A DNA stretch of 64,000 nucleotides from E44-bin32 sp034430615 (GTDB taxonomy: Bacteria; Chloroflexota; Anaerolineae; Anaerolineales; E44-bin32). Shown here in pieces: positions 24,798-34,383 of the stretch. Under the pieces are notes generated by a model, which saw only the letters and a list, made by a program, of their open reading frames with translations, was not told the DNA's origin and did not search any database. The first letter of the stretch is position 1. The number at the start of each line of letters is the position of its first letter. The DNA is taken from NCBI GenBank assembly GCA_034430615.1, contig DAOUEJ010000204.1, positions 20,536-84,535 on the forward strand, in the 5' to 3' direction. A program made the translations under genes and the position numbers.

Positions 24798-25682
24798 ATG
24801 AAGATCGGTCTGCAAATTCCGCGCTTTAACTGGCCCGGGGCACCCGCAAACACGGCTTCCACCTTGACCGGGATTGCCCGCGCAGCTGAGGCAGGCGGGT
24901 TCTCCAGCCTGTGGGTCATGGATCACTACTATCAGATTGCGCCCGGTCTGGGTGCAGCCGATGATCCCATGCTCGAGGGCTACAGCGTCCTGAACTACCT
25001 GGCGGGTATGACCGAGAAGTTGACACTCGGCACTCTCGTGAGCGGGGTGATTTACCGCCAGCCAGCCTACCTGGTAAAAACGGCCACCGCCCTCGATGTG
25101 CTCTCCAACGGCCGGGCTGTATTCGGTGTCGGGGCAGGCTGGTACGAACAGGAAGCACATGGGATGGGGTTTAACTTCCCATCGACTCGTGAGCGCTTCG
25201 AACGCCTGGAGGAGACCTTGCAGATCGCCCTCCAGATGTGGGCCGACGACCGCACACCTTTCACCGGTCGTCACTACCAACTGGCGGCGCCGATCAACAG
25301 TCCGCAGCCGCTCTCACAACCACATCCACCGATCATGATCGGTGGCATGGGGGAACATAAGACGCTGCGGCTCGTGGCCCAATATGGCGATGCGTGCAAC
25401 CTGTTCATGCGGGCTGGCAGCGACACGCTGCGCAACAAGCTGGATGTGCTCCGCAACCACTGCCTTGACCTGGGCCGGCCGTACGAAGCGATCGAACGCA
25501 CAACCCTGGGAACCGTCCACCTGGCGCCGAGCGAGATGAGCGCTGACGAGATCCTTGCCTCCCTTCAGGAGTTGAGCGAGATCGGTATCCAGCACGCCAT
25601 CTTCAACATGCCCAACCTGCATGAGATCAAACCGCTCGAGATCTTTGGCGAGCAAATCATCCCACAAGCAGCAGAATTGTAA
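24798..25682 (+). CDS. LLM-class F420-dependent oxidoreductase
   Basis: 294 residues with a TIM-barrel bacterial-luciferase fold: MKIGLQIPRFNW, AEAGGFSSLWVMDHY, GVGAGWYEQEAHGMGF and PPIMIGGMGEHKTLRL are hallmark segments of F420-dependent members (glucose-6-phosphate dehydrogenase/methylene-H4MPT reductase-like group). Substrate unknown. A TATACT hexamer at 24774-24779 may be its -10 box, though no good -35 is seen. With the Ddn-like gene it implies that the organism makes or uses F420 (inference). Confidence 0.85.
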   Translation: MKIGLQIPRFNWPGAPANTASTLTGIARAAEAGGFSSLWVMDHYYQIAPGLGAADDPMLEGYSVLNYLAGMTEKLTLGTLVSGVIYRQPAYLVKTATALDVLSNGRAVFGVGAGWYEQEAHGMGFNFPSTRERFERLEETLQIALQMWADDRTPFTGRHYQLAAPINSPQPLSQPHPPIMIGGMGEHKTLRLVAQYGDACNLFMRAGSDTLRNKLDVLRNHCLDLGRPYEAIERTTLGTVHLAPSEMSADEILASLQELSEIGIQHAIFNMPNLHEIKPLEIFGEQIIPQAAEL

Positions 25683-25713
25683 CGGTCAAAGAATTATCTC
25701 GAGAAGCACTGGT

Positions 25714-26103
25714 ATGAGCCTATCATTTGAAATCTCGGCCACGCTGCCCGCGAGTCCCAAGCGGGTGTATGACGCCTGGCTGGATTCGCAGTCGCACAGC
25801 GCCATGACCGGCGCGGGCGCAATCGTCAGCCATGAGCCAGGTGGAAGTTTCCAGGCCTGGGACGGGTATATCGAAGGCAGGAATCTTGAATTGGAGCCGG
25901 GTCGACGGATTGTGCAGGCGTGGCGCACGGTTGAATTTGCAGCCGATGAGCCGGACTCGAACCTTGAGCTCGCATTCGAGGCTGCGGAGGGTGGAACGCT
26001 GTTAACGCTTCGGCACAGCAACCTGCCTGCCCACGGCATGCAGTATAAGGATGGCTGGCGCGAGAACTACTTTGAACCCATGCAAACCTATTTCGGTGCC
26101 TGA
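25714..26103 (+). CDS. SRPBCC/AHSA1-like protein
   Basis: 129 residues. LSFEISATLPASPKRVYDAW, then the beta segments GGSFQAWDGYIEGRNLELEP and GRRIVQAWR, with a closing helix (GWRENYFEPMQTYF), fit the AHSA1 branch of the START-like helix-grip fold. Such domains bind hydrophobic ligands or act as co-chaperone-like modules. The gene follows the LLM oxidoreductase after 31 bases and is probably co-transcribed. Confidence 0.75.
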   Translation: MSLSFEISATLPASPKRVYDAWLDSQSHSAMTGAGAIVSHEPGGSFQAWDGYIEGRNLELEPGRRIVQAWRTVEFAADEPDSNLELAFEAAEGGTLLTLRHSNLPAHGMQYKDGWRENYFEPMQTYFGA

Positions 26104-26194
26104 CGGCTATAGCCTTTCTAGCAGGATGGAACATTGGCTTCCTGATAGAGACATTTGCCTGCCAGAACACCCAGTAGTCTTGATTTCATAGGAT

Positions 26195-26644
26195 ATGAAT
26201 CCCATGCAGAAAAAACTTGCACTCCTGATCCCCACTCTAACCATGCTCCTTGCGGCTTGCTCCTCTCCTACCCCCGTACTCCTGATCCCCAGCCCGGCTC
26301 CAACATTGACCAGCCCCCCCTCACTGGCCACTCCCTATGCGAACATGCCGGCAGCCGGGATCTGCGGCTCCTTTGAAGGCTACAGGGTCACGATCAGTAT
26401 CGAACCGGGGATCGCCAACCCGCGCTGCGTTCAGGTCACTGCCAGCCAGATATTTACCGTTGTGAACGTAACCGAAGGTCCGATCGATGTGTCACTAGGG
26501 ACGTTTCAGGCTACGCTCGCACCCGGGCAATCCATCGACATCGATAAACCCTTCGGCGACTACCTGGCCAAGGGTGTCCATCTTCTGGGTGTTTCGCCGT
26601 GCTGCGGCGCCGAGCTTGTACTGGGGATCGATCTCAATTCATGA
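26195..26644 (+). CDS. Small lipoprotein of unknown function
   Basis: 149 residues (or 146 from the ATG at 26204). The signal peptide ends in the lipobox MLLAAC, followed by a Ser/Pro/Thr-rich tether. The C-terminal ~95 residues are beta-rich, with paired cysteines (GICGSF and GVSPCCGAEL). No known domain is recognised. It should be anchored on the outer face of the cell membrane. Confidence 0.65.
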   Translation: MNPMQKKLALLIPTLTMLLAACSSPTPVLLIPSPAPTLTSPPSLATPYANMPAAGICGSFEGYRVTISIEPGIANPRCVQVTASQIFTVVNVTEGPIDVSLGTFQATLAPGQSIDIDKPFGDYLAKGVHLLGVSPCCGAELVLGIDLNS

Positions 26645-27145
26645 TCGCAGGGTGAATCGTTAGGCACGAATTTCTCGATAGATTGTTGCCATAAAAGATG
26701 AACAATGGATACCAGGCCAATATCAAAACCTTACTCACGCCTGGCTGGGCCTCTCGAAGGAACCAATCGCCTCCATCACACGGCGTTTCATACGATGGAT
26801 GGCACTGATCCAGAATGGCCGCTCTAGTACGCGAAATTCCTGCCAGAACCCCTGTCGGCCTTGGGTATCCTCAACCACCCTCACCAGAAATCCTGGCTGC
26901 TGTGATTGAGGAGCTCGATGCGAACTATCCTTTACAAGAAAGGGAAGACGCGTGGTCCACGTTCTACGCGCATGGGTTGATCGACTTCTTCGGGCAATGA
27001 TGCTCGCCCGCTGGACATCGCCCAACCAGTTTGACACCGTCGCCTGAATTCGGCTAAACTTCGCCCCATTCACCACCAGTGGGGGATTATCTAGCATGCT
27101 CTGTTCGCATCCCAGATCATTCTGCTTCCAACCGACCGTCGACCG
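26645..27145. other. Gap with at most one doubtful small frame
   Basis: No convincing gene. A 61-codon plus-strand frame at 26815-27000 ends with a protein-like segment (EELDANYPLQEREDAW), but its ATG lacks a ribosome binding site and I recognise no family; it may be a remnant. Confidence 0.35.
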
Positions 27146-28510
27146 ATGGTACGCGTAGACGAGGGACATACACCCCGGTTCAAGGGCATGCAGGCTTTTT
27201 ACGTCCTTTGGGGCGGTCAATTCATTTCGATCTTCGCCTCCCAGATGACATCTTTTGTCATCACGCTGTGGGCGTGGGAGCTTACAGGGTCCGCTACAGC
27301 ATTGGTCCTGGTGGGTATTGCCTCCCTCGTGCCACGCACGATTCTCAGTCCATTCGCAGGAACGCTCGTCGATCGATGGAATCGGAAATTGATGATGGTC
27401 GTCTCAGACGGTGGCGCAGCCCTGGCTACCGCATTCCTGTTCATAATGTTCGTCACGGGAAAGGCTGAAATCTGGCATCTTTACCTGGCCGGCGCGTTCG
27501 CCGGATCGTTCAGCGCTTTCCAGTACCCCGCCACATCTGCTGCGATCACGACGCTCGCCCCCCAGGACCAACTCGCCCGCGCCAACAGCATGAATTCACT
27601 CATCTCATCAGCTTCCGGCATAGGTGCACCTTTGCTCGCTGGTGGGTTGGTGGCTCTGCTCAACATGACCGGAATCCTGCTCATCGATCTGATCACTTTT
27701 CTCATTGCACTGGGTACGCTTCTACTAATCCATATCCCTCAGCCCGAGGCGACACGGGAAGGCGAAGTGGGCCGTGGTTCAGTCTGGCAGGAGACCGCTC
27801 AGGGTTACCGCTACATCAGGACCCGCGCCAGCCTGGTGGGGATCTTTCTGCTATTCATGGTTCACAACATCGCGGCCGGCTTCATCCTCCCCTTGATCAA
27901 CCCCATGGTGCTCGCCCGCTCAGGCAATGATGCCGCCAGCCTTGGTTTGGTTCGCTCGGCGGGTTCCTTTGGTTTCCTTGCCGGCGGGCTGCTGTTAACA
28001 ATCTGGAAGGGTCCCAGGAAGCGTATCATAGGCGTGAATACAGGATTCGTCGTCACTGGCATATCTGGCGCGATCTTGCTCGGTGTTGGTCAGGGCCGGG
28101 TGACCTGGATGACCGGCTTCTTCGTCTTCGGGATGGCGATCACGATCATCAATTCACTCTACATCGCCATTTTGCAGACCAAGGTTGAACCCGATATACA
28201 GGGTCGCATTTTTGGTCTCGAGTTCCTGGTTTCAGCAGCTTTCTACCCAATCGGGCAGCTTGCCGCAGGGATTAGCGCAGATCGCTGGGTCGAGCCTGCC
28301 ATGCAAGCAGGCGGCAGCCTGGCGCCAACCTTCGGTTGGTTGGTTGGGACCGGTCCTGGCTCAGGCCTGGGGTTGTTGATGCTGGCAGGTGGGTTGGCCG
28401 CCATTGCCGTAGGAGCAGCGGGCTTTGTCATACGGCCCATCCGAGATATTGAAACCCTGCTGCCCGACTACGAACCGGGGGATTCTCCATTTTCAGAGTC
28501 CACCCACTGA
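27146..28510 (+). CDS. MFS efflux transporter (EntS/MFS_3-like)
   Basis: 454 residues with about 12 membrane helices. The loop between helices 2 and 3 reads GTLVDRWNRKLMMVVSD, the MFS motif G-x3-D-R-x-x-R/K-R/K. The overall pattern (FYVLWGGQFISIFASQMTSF at the start, ARANSMNSLISSASGIGAPL in the middle) resembles enterobactin/macrolide-type exporters. Substrate unknown. Start choice is uncertain; an ATG at 27188 would remove a polar leader. Confidence 0.85.
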   Translation: MVRVDEGHTPRFKGMQAFYVLWGGQFISIFASQMTSFVITLWAWELTGSATALVLVGIASLVPRTILSPFAGTLVDRWNRKLMMVVSDGGAALATAFLFIMFVTGKAEIWHLYLAGAFAGSFSAFQYPATSAAITTLAPQDQLARANSMNSLISSASGIGAPLLAGGLVALLNMTGILLIDLITFLIALGTLLLIHIPQPEATREGEVGRGSVWQETAQGYRYIRTRASLVGIFLLFMVHNIAAGFILPLINPMVLARSGNDAASLGLVRSAGSFGFLAGGLLLTIWKGPRKRIIGVNTGFVVTGISGAILLGVGQGRVTWMTGFFVFGMAITIINSLYIAILQTKVEPDIQGRIFGLEFLVSAAFYPIGQLAAGISADRWVEPAMQAGGSLAPTFGWLVGTGPGSGLGLLMLAGGLAAIAVGAAGFVIRPIRDIETLLPDYEPGDSPFSESTH

Positions 28511-28721
28511 AGCGGGTAGTATGCGCGGCGTACATACCTCCGCCCGGGTTGGCCGGGCTACCTAGCAATTGCCTCGCAAGAACACCAAACTCAATCCCGG
28601 ATAACCCGGCATATGGATGGCAAAGCCCTCCATCCTCCGGAGCACCCCAATTTCCATTAGAATAGTGCTGGGAATGTATGCCCGGCCAGTACGAAAATCG
28701 AGGGTACCCACAAACTAAGCC

Positions 28722-29708
28722 ATGCCCACCAATCTGACCCCCGAATACTATAAGACAGAAGAACGCTTCCGAGAAGCTACGACTAACGAGGAAAAGATCT
28801 CGTTGCTCGAGGATATGCTCAGTTTAATCCCCAAGCACAAAGGCACCGACCACCTGCGCGCCGACCTGCGCCGCAAGCTCTCCAAGCTAAAAATCGCCCC
28901 CGGTGGTAAGAGCAAGATCAGCCGGCATGCCTCTGTTTTCCATATCGATCCTGAAGGTGCAGGGCAGGTCGCGATCATCGGCCCGGCCAACACTGGCAAA
29001 TCAGCACTGGTGGACGCGCTGACCAATGCTGAACCGGAGGTCGCAGAGTACCCCTTCACCACACGCAAACCCACACCGGGTATGATGCAGATCGATAATA
29101 TCCAGGTCCAGCTCATCGATACACCTCCCCTCGATCGCGAGATGGTGGAACCCGAGTTGATCGACCTGATCCGTCGTGTTGATCTTGTGCTGCTCGTCGT
29201 CGATCTACAGGGATTCCCCGTTGAACAGGTCGAACAAACCGTCGCCTTTCTCGAGCAAAATCGCATCGTCCCCGCCAGCCGCCGGGACGAATTTCCGCAG
29301 GACCGGCGCTGGTCCTATCCCCCCCTCATCATCCTTGTCAACAAGGTTGACGATGAAAGCTTCGATGATGATTACCAGGCCTTCTGCGAACTGCTGGCAG
29401 GCGAATGGACTACGATCCCGATCTCGGTCCTCGGTGAGCGTGGCATCGACTCCATGAAGCAGGCCGTCTTCGACAAGTTGGAATTGATCCGGGTTTACTC
29501 AAAAGCGCCGGGCAAAGAACCCGACCGCAACTCACCCTTCGTGATGAACCGCGGCGGCACAGTGGAAGAATTCGCGGCCAAGATCCACCAGGATTTCTCT
29601 AAGAACCTCAAAATGGCCCGGGTCTGGGGGAGCGGTGAATTCGAAGGCCAGATGGTCAGCCGTGACTACGAACTGCATGATGGCGACGTGGTAGAACTGC
29701 GGATCTAG
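28722..29708 (+). CDS. Obg/DRG-like GTPase with C-terminal TGS domain
   Basis: 328 residues. A helical N-terminal region precedes a GTPase domain with G1 GPANTGKS (87-94), G3 DTPP (133-136, in place of DxxG) and G4 NKVD (207-210). The final ~65 residues form a TGS domain (FVMNRGGTVEEFAAKIHQDF, ending YELHDGDVVELRI). This matches DRG-like GTPases, best known from archaea and eukaryotes but present in Chloroflexota and some other bacteria, with links to ribosome function. Confidence 0.8.
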   Translation: MPTNLTPEYYKTEERFREATTNEEKISLLEDMLSLIPKHKGTDHLRADLRRKLSKLKIAPGGKSKISRHASVFHIDPEGAGQVAIIGPANTGKSALVDALTNAEPEVAEYPFTTRKPTPGMMQIDNIQVQLIDTPPLDREMVEPELIDLIRRVDLVLLVVDLQGFPVEQVEQTVAFLEQNRIVPASRRDEFPQDRRWSYPPLIILVNKVDDESFDDDYQAFCELLAGEWTTIPISVLGERGIDSMKQAVFDKLELIRVYSKAPGKEPDRNSPFVMNRGGTVEEFAAKIHQDFSKNLKMARVWGSGEFEGQMVSRDYELHDGDVVELRI

Positions 29709-29788
29709 TTCTACCCCCATTGCTACAACCGGCAAAATGAACCCGGGTGTTCGAACGCGAGTAAAAAGTGTGCGCGGCAAAGGTGCTC

Positions 29789-30490
29789 ATGAACTCCGAC
29801 TTCGATTTCGAACAGGCCTGGCAGAAGAAGCTCTCCGCAGCGCTGGATGCCGCCGCTGGAGAAGAAATCCGCATCTCGATCACGAGCGGTGGCGATTTGC
29901 TCAGCGATACCTCCGACCGAATTGAAGTTATTCACTGGACCCAGGGACTTGTGCAGCGCAGCGAAGCCCTGCTCGATCCGGAGCAGCAGGCAGAAGTCTT
30001 CAGCGCGTGTGCCTGCCGCTATCCTGCCGATCAGCTCCAGACACTGCGCGAAGCCTATGCGGCAGATGGCGACCTGGATTTTGTGCTTGAGGAACTACAG
30101 AAGCGATTCGTCCGGTTCCTGAGCGAAGACCTGGAGTTACCGCCGGAAAAGGTCGAAGATGTCGTCAACCGCGGCTGGGGTCTGGCCGGTCAGCGGCAGG
30201 GCATGACGATTTACGCGACGAAGATCCCCAAGAGCGGCTACCTGCAAGCCTACCTGGAGGAACCGGATCCCGAACGTCGACGAGCGATGTACTGCCACTG
30301 CACTCGTGTGCGGGATGCGGTCGCCGCTGGTGCTGCGATCCCGGCCACCTATTGCTACTGCGGCGCCGGCTACTACAAGGCGATATGGGAGATGATCATC
30401 GATCAGCCCGTCCGGGTTGAGGTCGTGAGCAGCGTCCTGGCCGGTGACGATACCTGCACGGTGGCCATCTATCTCCCCCAGAAATCCTGA
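29789..30490 (+). CDS. Cysteine-rich conserved protein (DUF6144/ATC-hydrolase-like)
   Basis: 233 residues, mainly helical. The C-terminal part carries YCHCTRVRDAV and, 15-20 residues on, TYCYCGAGYYKAIWE, then a final Cys in GDDTCTVAIYL. I associate this C-x-C ... C-x-C-G pattern with a poorly studied family near L-2-amino-thiazoline-4-carboxylate hydrolase; the assignment is tentative. The cysteines could bind a metal. The ATG at 29789 follows AAAGGTG; a GTG at 29768 is less likely. Confidence 0.55.
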   Translation: MNSDFDFEQAWQKKLSAALDAAAGEEIRISITSGGDLLSDTSDRIEVIHWTQGLVQRSEALLDPEQQAEVFSACACRYPADQLQTLREAYAADGDLDFVLEELQKRFVRFLSEDLELPPEKVEDVVNRGWGLAGQRQGMTIYATKIPKSGYLQAYLEEPDPERRRAMYCHCTRVRDAVAAGAAIPATYCYCGAGYYKAIWEMIIDQPVRVEVVSSVLAGDDTCTVAIYLPQKS

Positions 30491-30716
30491 CCTCGTTACA
30501 GCCTGAAAAGATTTAATAAACAACGAGCCTGAGGAGGGCGATCAAGTGTCCTCATCCCCCTTGAATGACTTGGGCGATCTTTTCTAACGTTTATTAGACC
30601 AGGCACTTGCAGTTATGCACAAAGCAATACAAACCTGACTTTGTCATTAAAGTGCTGTTCATTGCCCATTCGAAATTCAGTGGCTGATACAATGCCAATA
30701 GCTCTAGGAGGTTGCC

Positions 30717-31277
30717 ATGCAGAAGGAGTTAAACGAATTGGGAAGTTCCGAGTTGGCCACTTTGGGTGGCGGGTGCTTCTGGTGTCTTGATCCGGTCTTT
30801 TCTGACCTCATCGGGGTCAAGAGCGTTGTCGTCGGGTACGCTGGAGGAGATAAACCAGATCCCACTTACAAACAGGTCTGCGATGGCACGACCGGGCACG
30901 CTGAAGTTGTGCAGATTACATTTGATCCGGCACAGATTTCCTACCACAGCCTGCTCGAGATCTTCTTCAGCGTCCATGATCCGACAACGCTCAACCGCCA
31001 GGGGGCAGATGTTGGAACCCAGTACCGTTCAATCATCCTCACACACGATGAGGTCCAGTCAGCCGCAGCCCGCGCACTGATCGAGGAGATCGAACGCGAA
31101 AGGATCTTTTCCTCACATGTTGTCACGCAGATCGAACCACTGCAAACCTTCTATCCCGCCGAGGACTACCACCAGCGCTACTTCGAGAACAACCCAGGCG
31201 CCGGCTACTGCCGGGTCGTGATTGCCCCCAAGCTGAGCAAATTTCGCAAGACTTTCGCAGCAAATCTAAAGGCGTAA
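30717..31277 (+). CDS. msrA: Peptide methionine sulfoxide reductase MsrA
   Basis: 186 residues. The active site GGGCFWCLDPVF places the catalytic Cys at position 20; DPTTLNRQGADVGTQYRS and PAEDYHQRYFENNP are conserved MsrA blocks. The enzyme reduces S-form methionine sulfoxide using thioredoxin, repairing oxidised proteins. A Cys in GYCRVVI near the C-terminus may resolve the disulfide. TAGGAGG lies just before the ATG. No msrB is visible nearby. Confidence 0.95.
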   Translation: MQKELNELGSSELATLGGGCFWCLDPVFSDLIGVKSVVVGYAGGDKPDPTYKQVCDGTTGHAEVVQITFDPAQISYHSLLEIFFSVHDPTTLNRQGADVGTQYRSIILTHDEVQSAAARALIEEIERERIFSSHVVTQIEPLQTFYPAEDYHQRYFENNPGAGYCRVVIAPKLSKFRKTFAANLKA

Positions 31278-31314
31278 ACGAGAGTCGGCTACACCAGCCA
31301 GACCGGCGGTCTGG

Positions 31315-31605
31315 ACGAAGATCGTCTGTGAAACCCCGACCCCTGGAAAATAACCTACCTGCATCGATTGCTGGAAATACGATCTCCTGCGCGCAGCGAT
31401 CCTGAACGAGCTTCCTCTCGAGGGAGAAGGGGTACCATTCCGGGAGCTGGCAGAACGGATTCGAAAGAAGATCCCAGCCGGCGAGCTTGAAAGGCTGAGG
31501 TCGCTAGGCTTGTATACGACAACTGTCAAGCTCGATCTGGAAATCAAGGGCGAGATCGAACGCGTGCCCGGCATGCGCTTGCAATACCTGCGCCGGACAA
31601 GCTGA
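31315..31605 (+). pseudogene. Decayed DUF6958-like gene with one nonsense codon
   Basis: One frame reads KIVCETPTPGK, then a TAA at 31351, then PTCIDCWKYDLLRAAILNEL, then LYTTTVKLDLEIKGEIERVP, then LQYLRR and a TGA. I recall a small family of about 100 residues with the pattern TPGKxPTRIxRWKYDxxR, so the TAA replaces a residue such as Gln, and both Cys codons (TGC) may come from Arg (CGC) by C-to-T change. The expected start codon is ACG rather than ATG. The rest of the frame is well kept, so decay looks recent. Confidence 0.6.
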
Positions 31606-31703
31606 GGCTATTACTCGGCCACATACTCTTTCCATTTCTGGGACTTGGTCTGTGTACTTGCTTATGAGACAATGTGAGCAGGATCTGCCTTCGGGAGCTC
31701 AAG

Positions 31704-32090
31704 ATGGCCTTACCCGGGTCCCGCTCTGTCCAAGCTTCAATCCGGCGGTTCGCTCGCGGCGCAAGCCTATTATGCTTCGGGTTTCTGTTGCTGATCGTCG
31801 CTGGAGAACTTTTCTTCCCCCAAGCACAACTCCCCAGCAATGCACGTGATATCGTCGGCCTGATCCTCTTTCCTGGTATCTATGCGCTCGGGCTGTTGTT
31901 GGCCTGGCGGTATGAACTGCTCGGAGGGTCGATATCACTCCTTAGTATGTTGGCCTTCTATGGCTGGTTGGGGTGGCAGGATGGCAGCCTGCCGCGTGGT
32001 TGGATCCTGCCGCTCCTTGCCTTACCAGCCATCTTCTTCGTGCTTTATGGGATATGCAAGCGGACACCATCCGAGGATCCATTCATATGA
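31704..32090 (+). CDS. Small four-helix membrane protein
   Basis: 128 residues. After a basic N-terminus (SIRRFARG) come about four hydrophobic segments: LLCFGFLLLIVAGELFF, IVGLILFPGIYALGLLLAW, ISLLSMLAFYGWLGW and ILPLLALPAIFFVLYGIC. No known family is recognised with confidence; it resembles uncharacterised DUF7670-type proteins. The ATG at 31704 has GGGAG 6 bases upstream and is preferred over an ATG at 31674. Confidence 0.65.
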   Translation: MALPGSRSVQASIRRFARGASLLCFGFLLLIVAGELFFPQAQLPSNARDIVGLILFPGIYALGLLLAWRYELLGGSISLLSMLAFYGWLGWQDGSLPRGWILPLLALPAIFFVLYGICKRTPSEDPFI

Positions 32091-32121
32091 GGCACACACT
32101 TCAGAATGAGAGGCACGAACC

Positions 32122-32442
32122 ATGAGCCTGGTCCGTCTTTCGGAACTCCAACAGAAGGAAATCGTCCCGGGATACCGAGCACGCTTTGTCCACGGCTTGA
32201 ACATGACGCTGGCCTACTGGGAGATCGATGCAGGCGCTGCACTTCCTGAGCACAGCCATCCTCACGAGCAAGCATCCAACGTGCTTTCTGGTGAATTCAA
32301 ACTCACGGTGGCAGGAGAAAGTTACCTCCTCAAACCCGGGTTGGTTTTCATGATCCCACCCGATACACCTCACGCTGGAAGGGCGATAACAGCCTGCCGG
32401 ATTATGGATGTGTTTCAACCCGTACGGGAGGATTATCGCTGA
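32122..32442 (+). CDS. Single-domain cupin
   Basis: 106 residues. The first cupin motif reads LPEHSHPHEQASNVLSGEF (His, His and Glu ligands) and the second PGLVFMIPPDTPHAGRA (the distal His). These four residues normally bind one divalent metal. Small cupins of this kind include isomerases, dioxygenases and binding proteins; none can be chosen here. The gene follows the membrane protein by 31 bases. Confidence 0.8.
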   Translation: MSLVRLSELQQKEIVPGYRARFVHGLNMTLAYWEIDAGAALPEHSHPHEQASNVLSGEFKLTVAGESYLLKPGLVFMIPPDTPHAGRAITACRIMDVFQPVREDYR

Positions 32443-32516
32443 GGTCTGTTGGCCAGGAATTTGCGTTCGTGCCAGCTTGCATGGAGAATGCAAGTTCTTG
32501 AGAAGGAGGGGTTGCG

Positions 32517-32834
32517 ATGGGCAAGGGAATCGTTCTGCTGCTCGTGATTATGTTCGGCGCCATGTGGGTGATCTTGCGGCCAGGTATCCTCATCGTCGAA
32601 CCCACTTCTAGCATACCCCAGGGAACTACCCTGATCTACCTCAATAAGCCGGCAAACGTTCCCGTGATCCGATCCACCGGATCGATGTGTATAGCTTCAT
32701 TCGGCTCGGCGAGTGCCAGCTGCCGTGAACAGGTGCTGCAGGATCAAGCCGGGCTCTTCCAGCGTTCGCTGGTCGAGCTCCCTTACCTGGCCTGGTTGGA
32801 GGAACTGTTTACCAGTAAACCTCCCACACCCTAG
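32517..32834 (+). CDS. Small membrane-anchored protein
   Basis: 105 residues. A single N-terminal hydrophobic segment (GIVLLLVIMFGAMWVIL) should anchor a small outside domain with two Cys (SMCIASF and SASCREQV) that could form a disulfide. AGGAGG about 7 bases before the ATG supports expression. Family unknown. Confidence 0.6.
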   Translation: MGKGIVLLLVIMFGAMWVILRPGILIVEPTSSIPQGTTLIYLNKPANVPVIRSTGSMCIASFGSASASCREQVLQDQAGLFQRSLVELPYLAWLEELFTSKPPTP

Positions 32835-33027
32835 CGGATCCCGCCCCAGAGTTAGTCTACGCTCAAGCATCTCCTCACGGGCAGTGCACGCTATCCAGGG
32901 TTGGGCGGCATTATGAAACCAAGAGCATCGCAGACCATCCACCCAATCGACCAATACCCGTCACGATGCCGAGGACGGGTGTCTAACGTGCAATCGAGCG
33001 GATTGCCGCCAGCGATCGAATGCAAGG

Positions 33028-34182
33028 ATGCACTTCGTTTCAGCGGAAACCATGGGGGCTGAAGTCCCTCTAAAAGCAGTTGCGAGGGCAAGGGCCGTCG
33101 ATGCGCTGCGCGGTTTGATCATCGTCTTCATGGCGCTTGATCACGCCAATTATTTCATCGCCCATCAGCACAGCAGCGGAGAGTACTGGGGGGGCCCATT
33201 CCCAGTCTACAAAGACCCGCTCACCTTCCTGACACGCTTCGTGACCCACTTCAGCGCACCCGGGTTCTTCCTCTTGATGGGCATAGGTATGGCGCTGTTC
33301 AACTATAAACGCCGTACTCAAGGTTGGTCGCCATGGGCTATCTGGGGCCATTTCCTGATCCGCGGGCTCATCCTTGCCGGTCTCCAGTTGTTGATCGTGA
33401 ACCGGGCCTGGGAATGGGGACCTGTGCCCTTTCCGAGCGTGTATATCGGCGTGCTCATCGCGCTTGGTGGGACGATGATCCTAGGTGGATTGCTGGTGGA
33501 TCTACCAAATCTAGCGTTGGCGTTGATCAGCTTGACTCTGTTCGTCGGGAGTGAGGTTTTCCAACCGGCGCCGGAGATGTGGGGGTTGATAACCAACGAT
33601 CTCCCGAACCTGCTCCTGGCCCGGCCGGGTGGGACCGGGGAACTCTGGTCGAATTACCCCATCCTACCCTGGCTCGAGCTGGTCGTTTTTGGTCTCCTGC
33701 TGGGTTCCTGGCTGTGGAAGGATTCAAAGCAGGCTTTCCACCGCATCAGGATCCTGGGCGGGATCTTCTTGGTGGCATTCCTGATCCTGCGTCTGCTGGA
33801 TGGGTTTGGCAATATCCGCCCGCGGGCGGGCAACACATGGATCGACTTCTTCAACCTGGTGAAATACCCACCCAGCATGACTTTCACGCTCCTGACAACG
33901 GGTGTCAACCTGTTCCTGCTCTCTGGGCTGGATTGGCTCGAGCAACGCAAGGCGAGCTGGCTGGGGGTGTTGGAGGTCTTCGGCCGGGCGCCGCTCTTCG
34001 TATATGTCCTGCATCTATTCCTATATATGCTCCTGGGACGCATCTTCACGCCCAGCGGCTCGTCGCTGCTGGTTATGTATGCATTATGGCTCATTGGGCT
34101 GGTGATTCTGTATCCCCTCGCAGCCTGGTATGGTCAATGGAAGGTGCGCCAACCTGCCTCCTCGCCGGCACACTACTTCTAG
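33028..34182 (+). CDS. DUF1624/HGSNAT-like multi-pass membrane protein
   Basis: 384 residues with about ten hydrophobic helices. RARAVDALRGLIIVFMALDH is the hallmark opening of the DUF1624/heparan-alpha-glucosaminide N-acetyltransferase-like family (acyltransferase-3 relatives); the Asp/His pair in MALDH and the later HFSAPGFFLLMGIGMAL are conserved. These proteins are thought to move acyl groups across the membrane; substrate unknown. An ATG at 33052 is an alternative start. Confidence 0.8.
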   Translation: MHFVSAETMGAEVPLKAVARARAVDALRGLIIVFMALDHANYFIAHQHSSGEYWGGPFPVYKDPLTFLTRFVTHFSAPGFFLLMGIGMALFNYKRRTQGWSPWAIWGHFLIRGLILAGLQLLIVNRAWEWGPVPFPSVYIGVLIALGGTMILGGLLVDLPNLALALISLTLFVGSEVFQPAPEMWGLITNDLPNLLLARPGGTGELWSNYPILPWLELVVFGLLLGSWLWKDSKQAFHRIRILGGIFLVAFLILRLLDGFGNIRPRAGNTWIDFFNLVKYPPSMTFTLLTTGVNLFLLSGLDWLEQRKASWLGVLEVFGRAPLFVYVLHLFLYMLLGRIFTPSGSSLLVMYALWLIGLVILYPLAAWYGQWKVRQPASSPAHYF

Positions 34183-34207
34183 CAACTGGCTCCACCACCC
34201 ACTCGTC

Positions 34208-34383
34208 AATGTCATTCCGAGCCCGTCAGGGCGAAAAATACCCATGATGCTGCACCAGGATAGATTAGCCGAACCCCTCCACTCCACCCTATATGTGTGT
34301 CGTTGCGGCTATCCCTCGTCGCACGGTTCCTAGAGATGTCATTAAAGGGGGCGATCCTCCACCCGAGTTCTGACACCCACCTT
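34208..34383. repeat. MITE-like repeat, tandem copy 1
   Basis: Begins AATGTCATTCCGAGCCCG and ends near CTAGAGATGTCATTAAAG, so the ends are inverted copies. Internal landmarks are AATACCCATGATG and ATCCCTCGTCGCA. It is followed directly by two more copies with 176- and 178-base periods. Confidence 0.75.
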
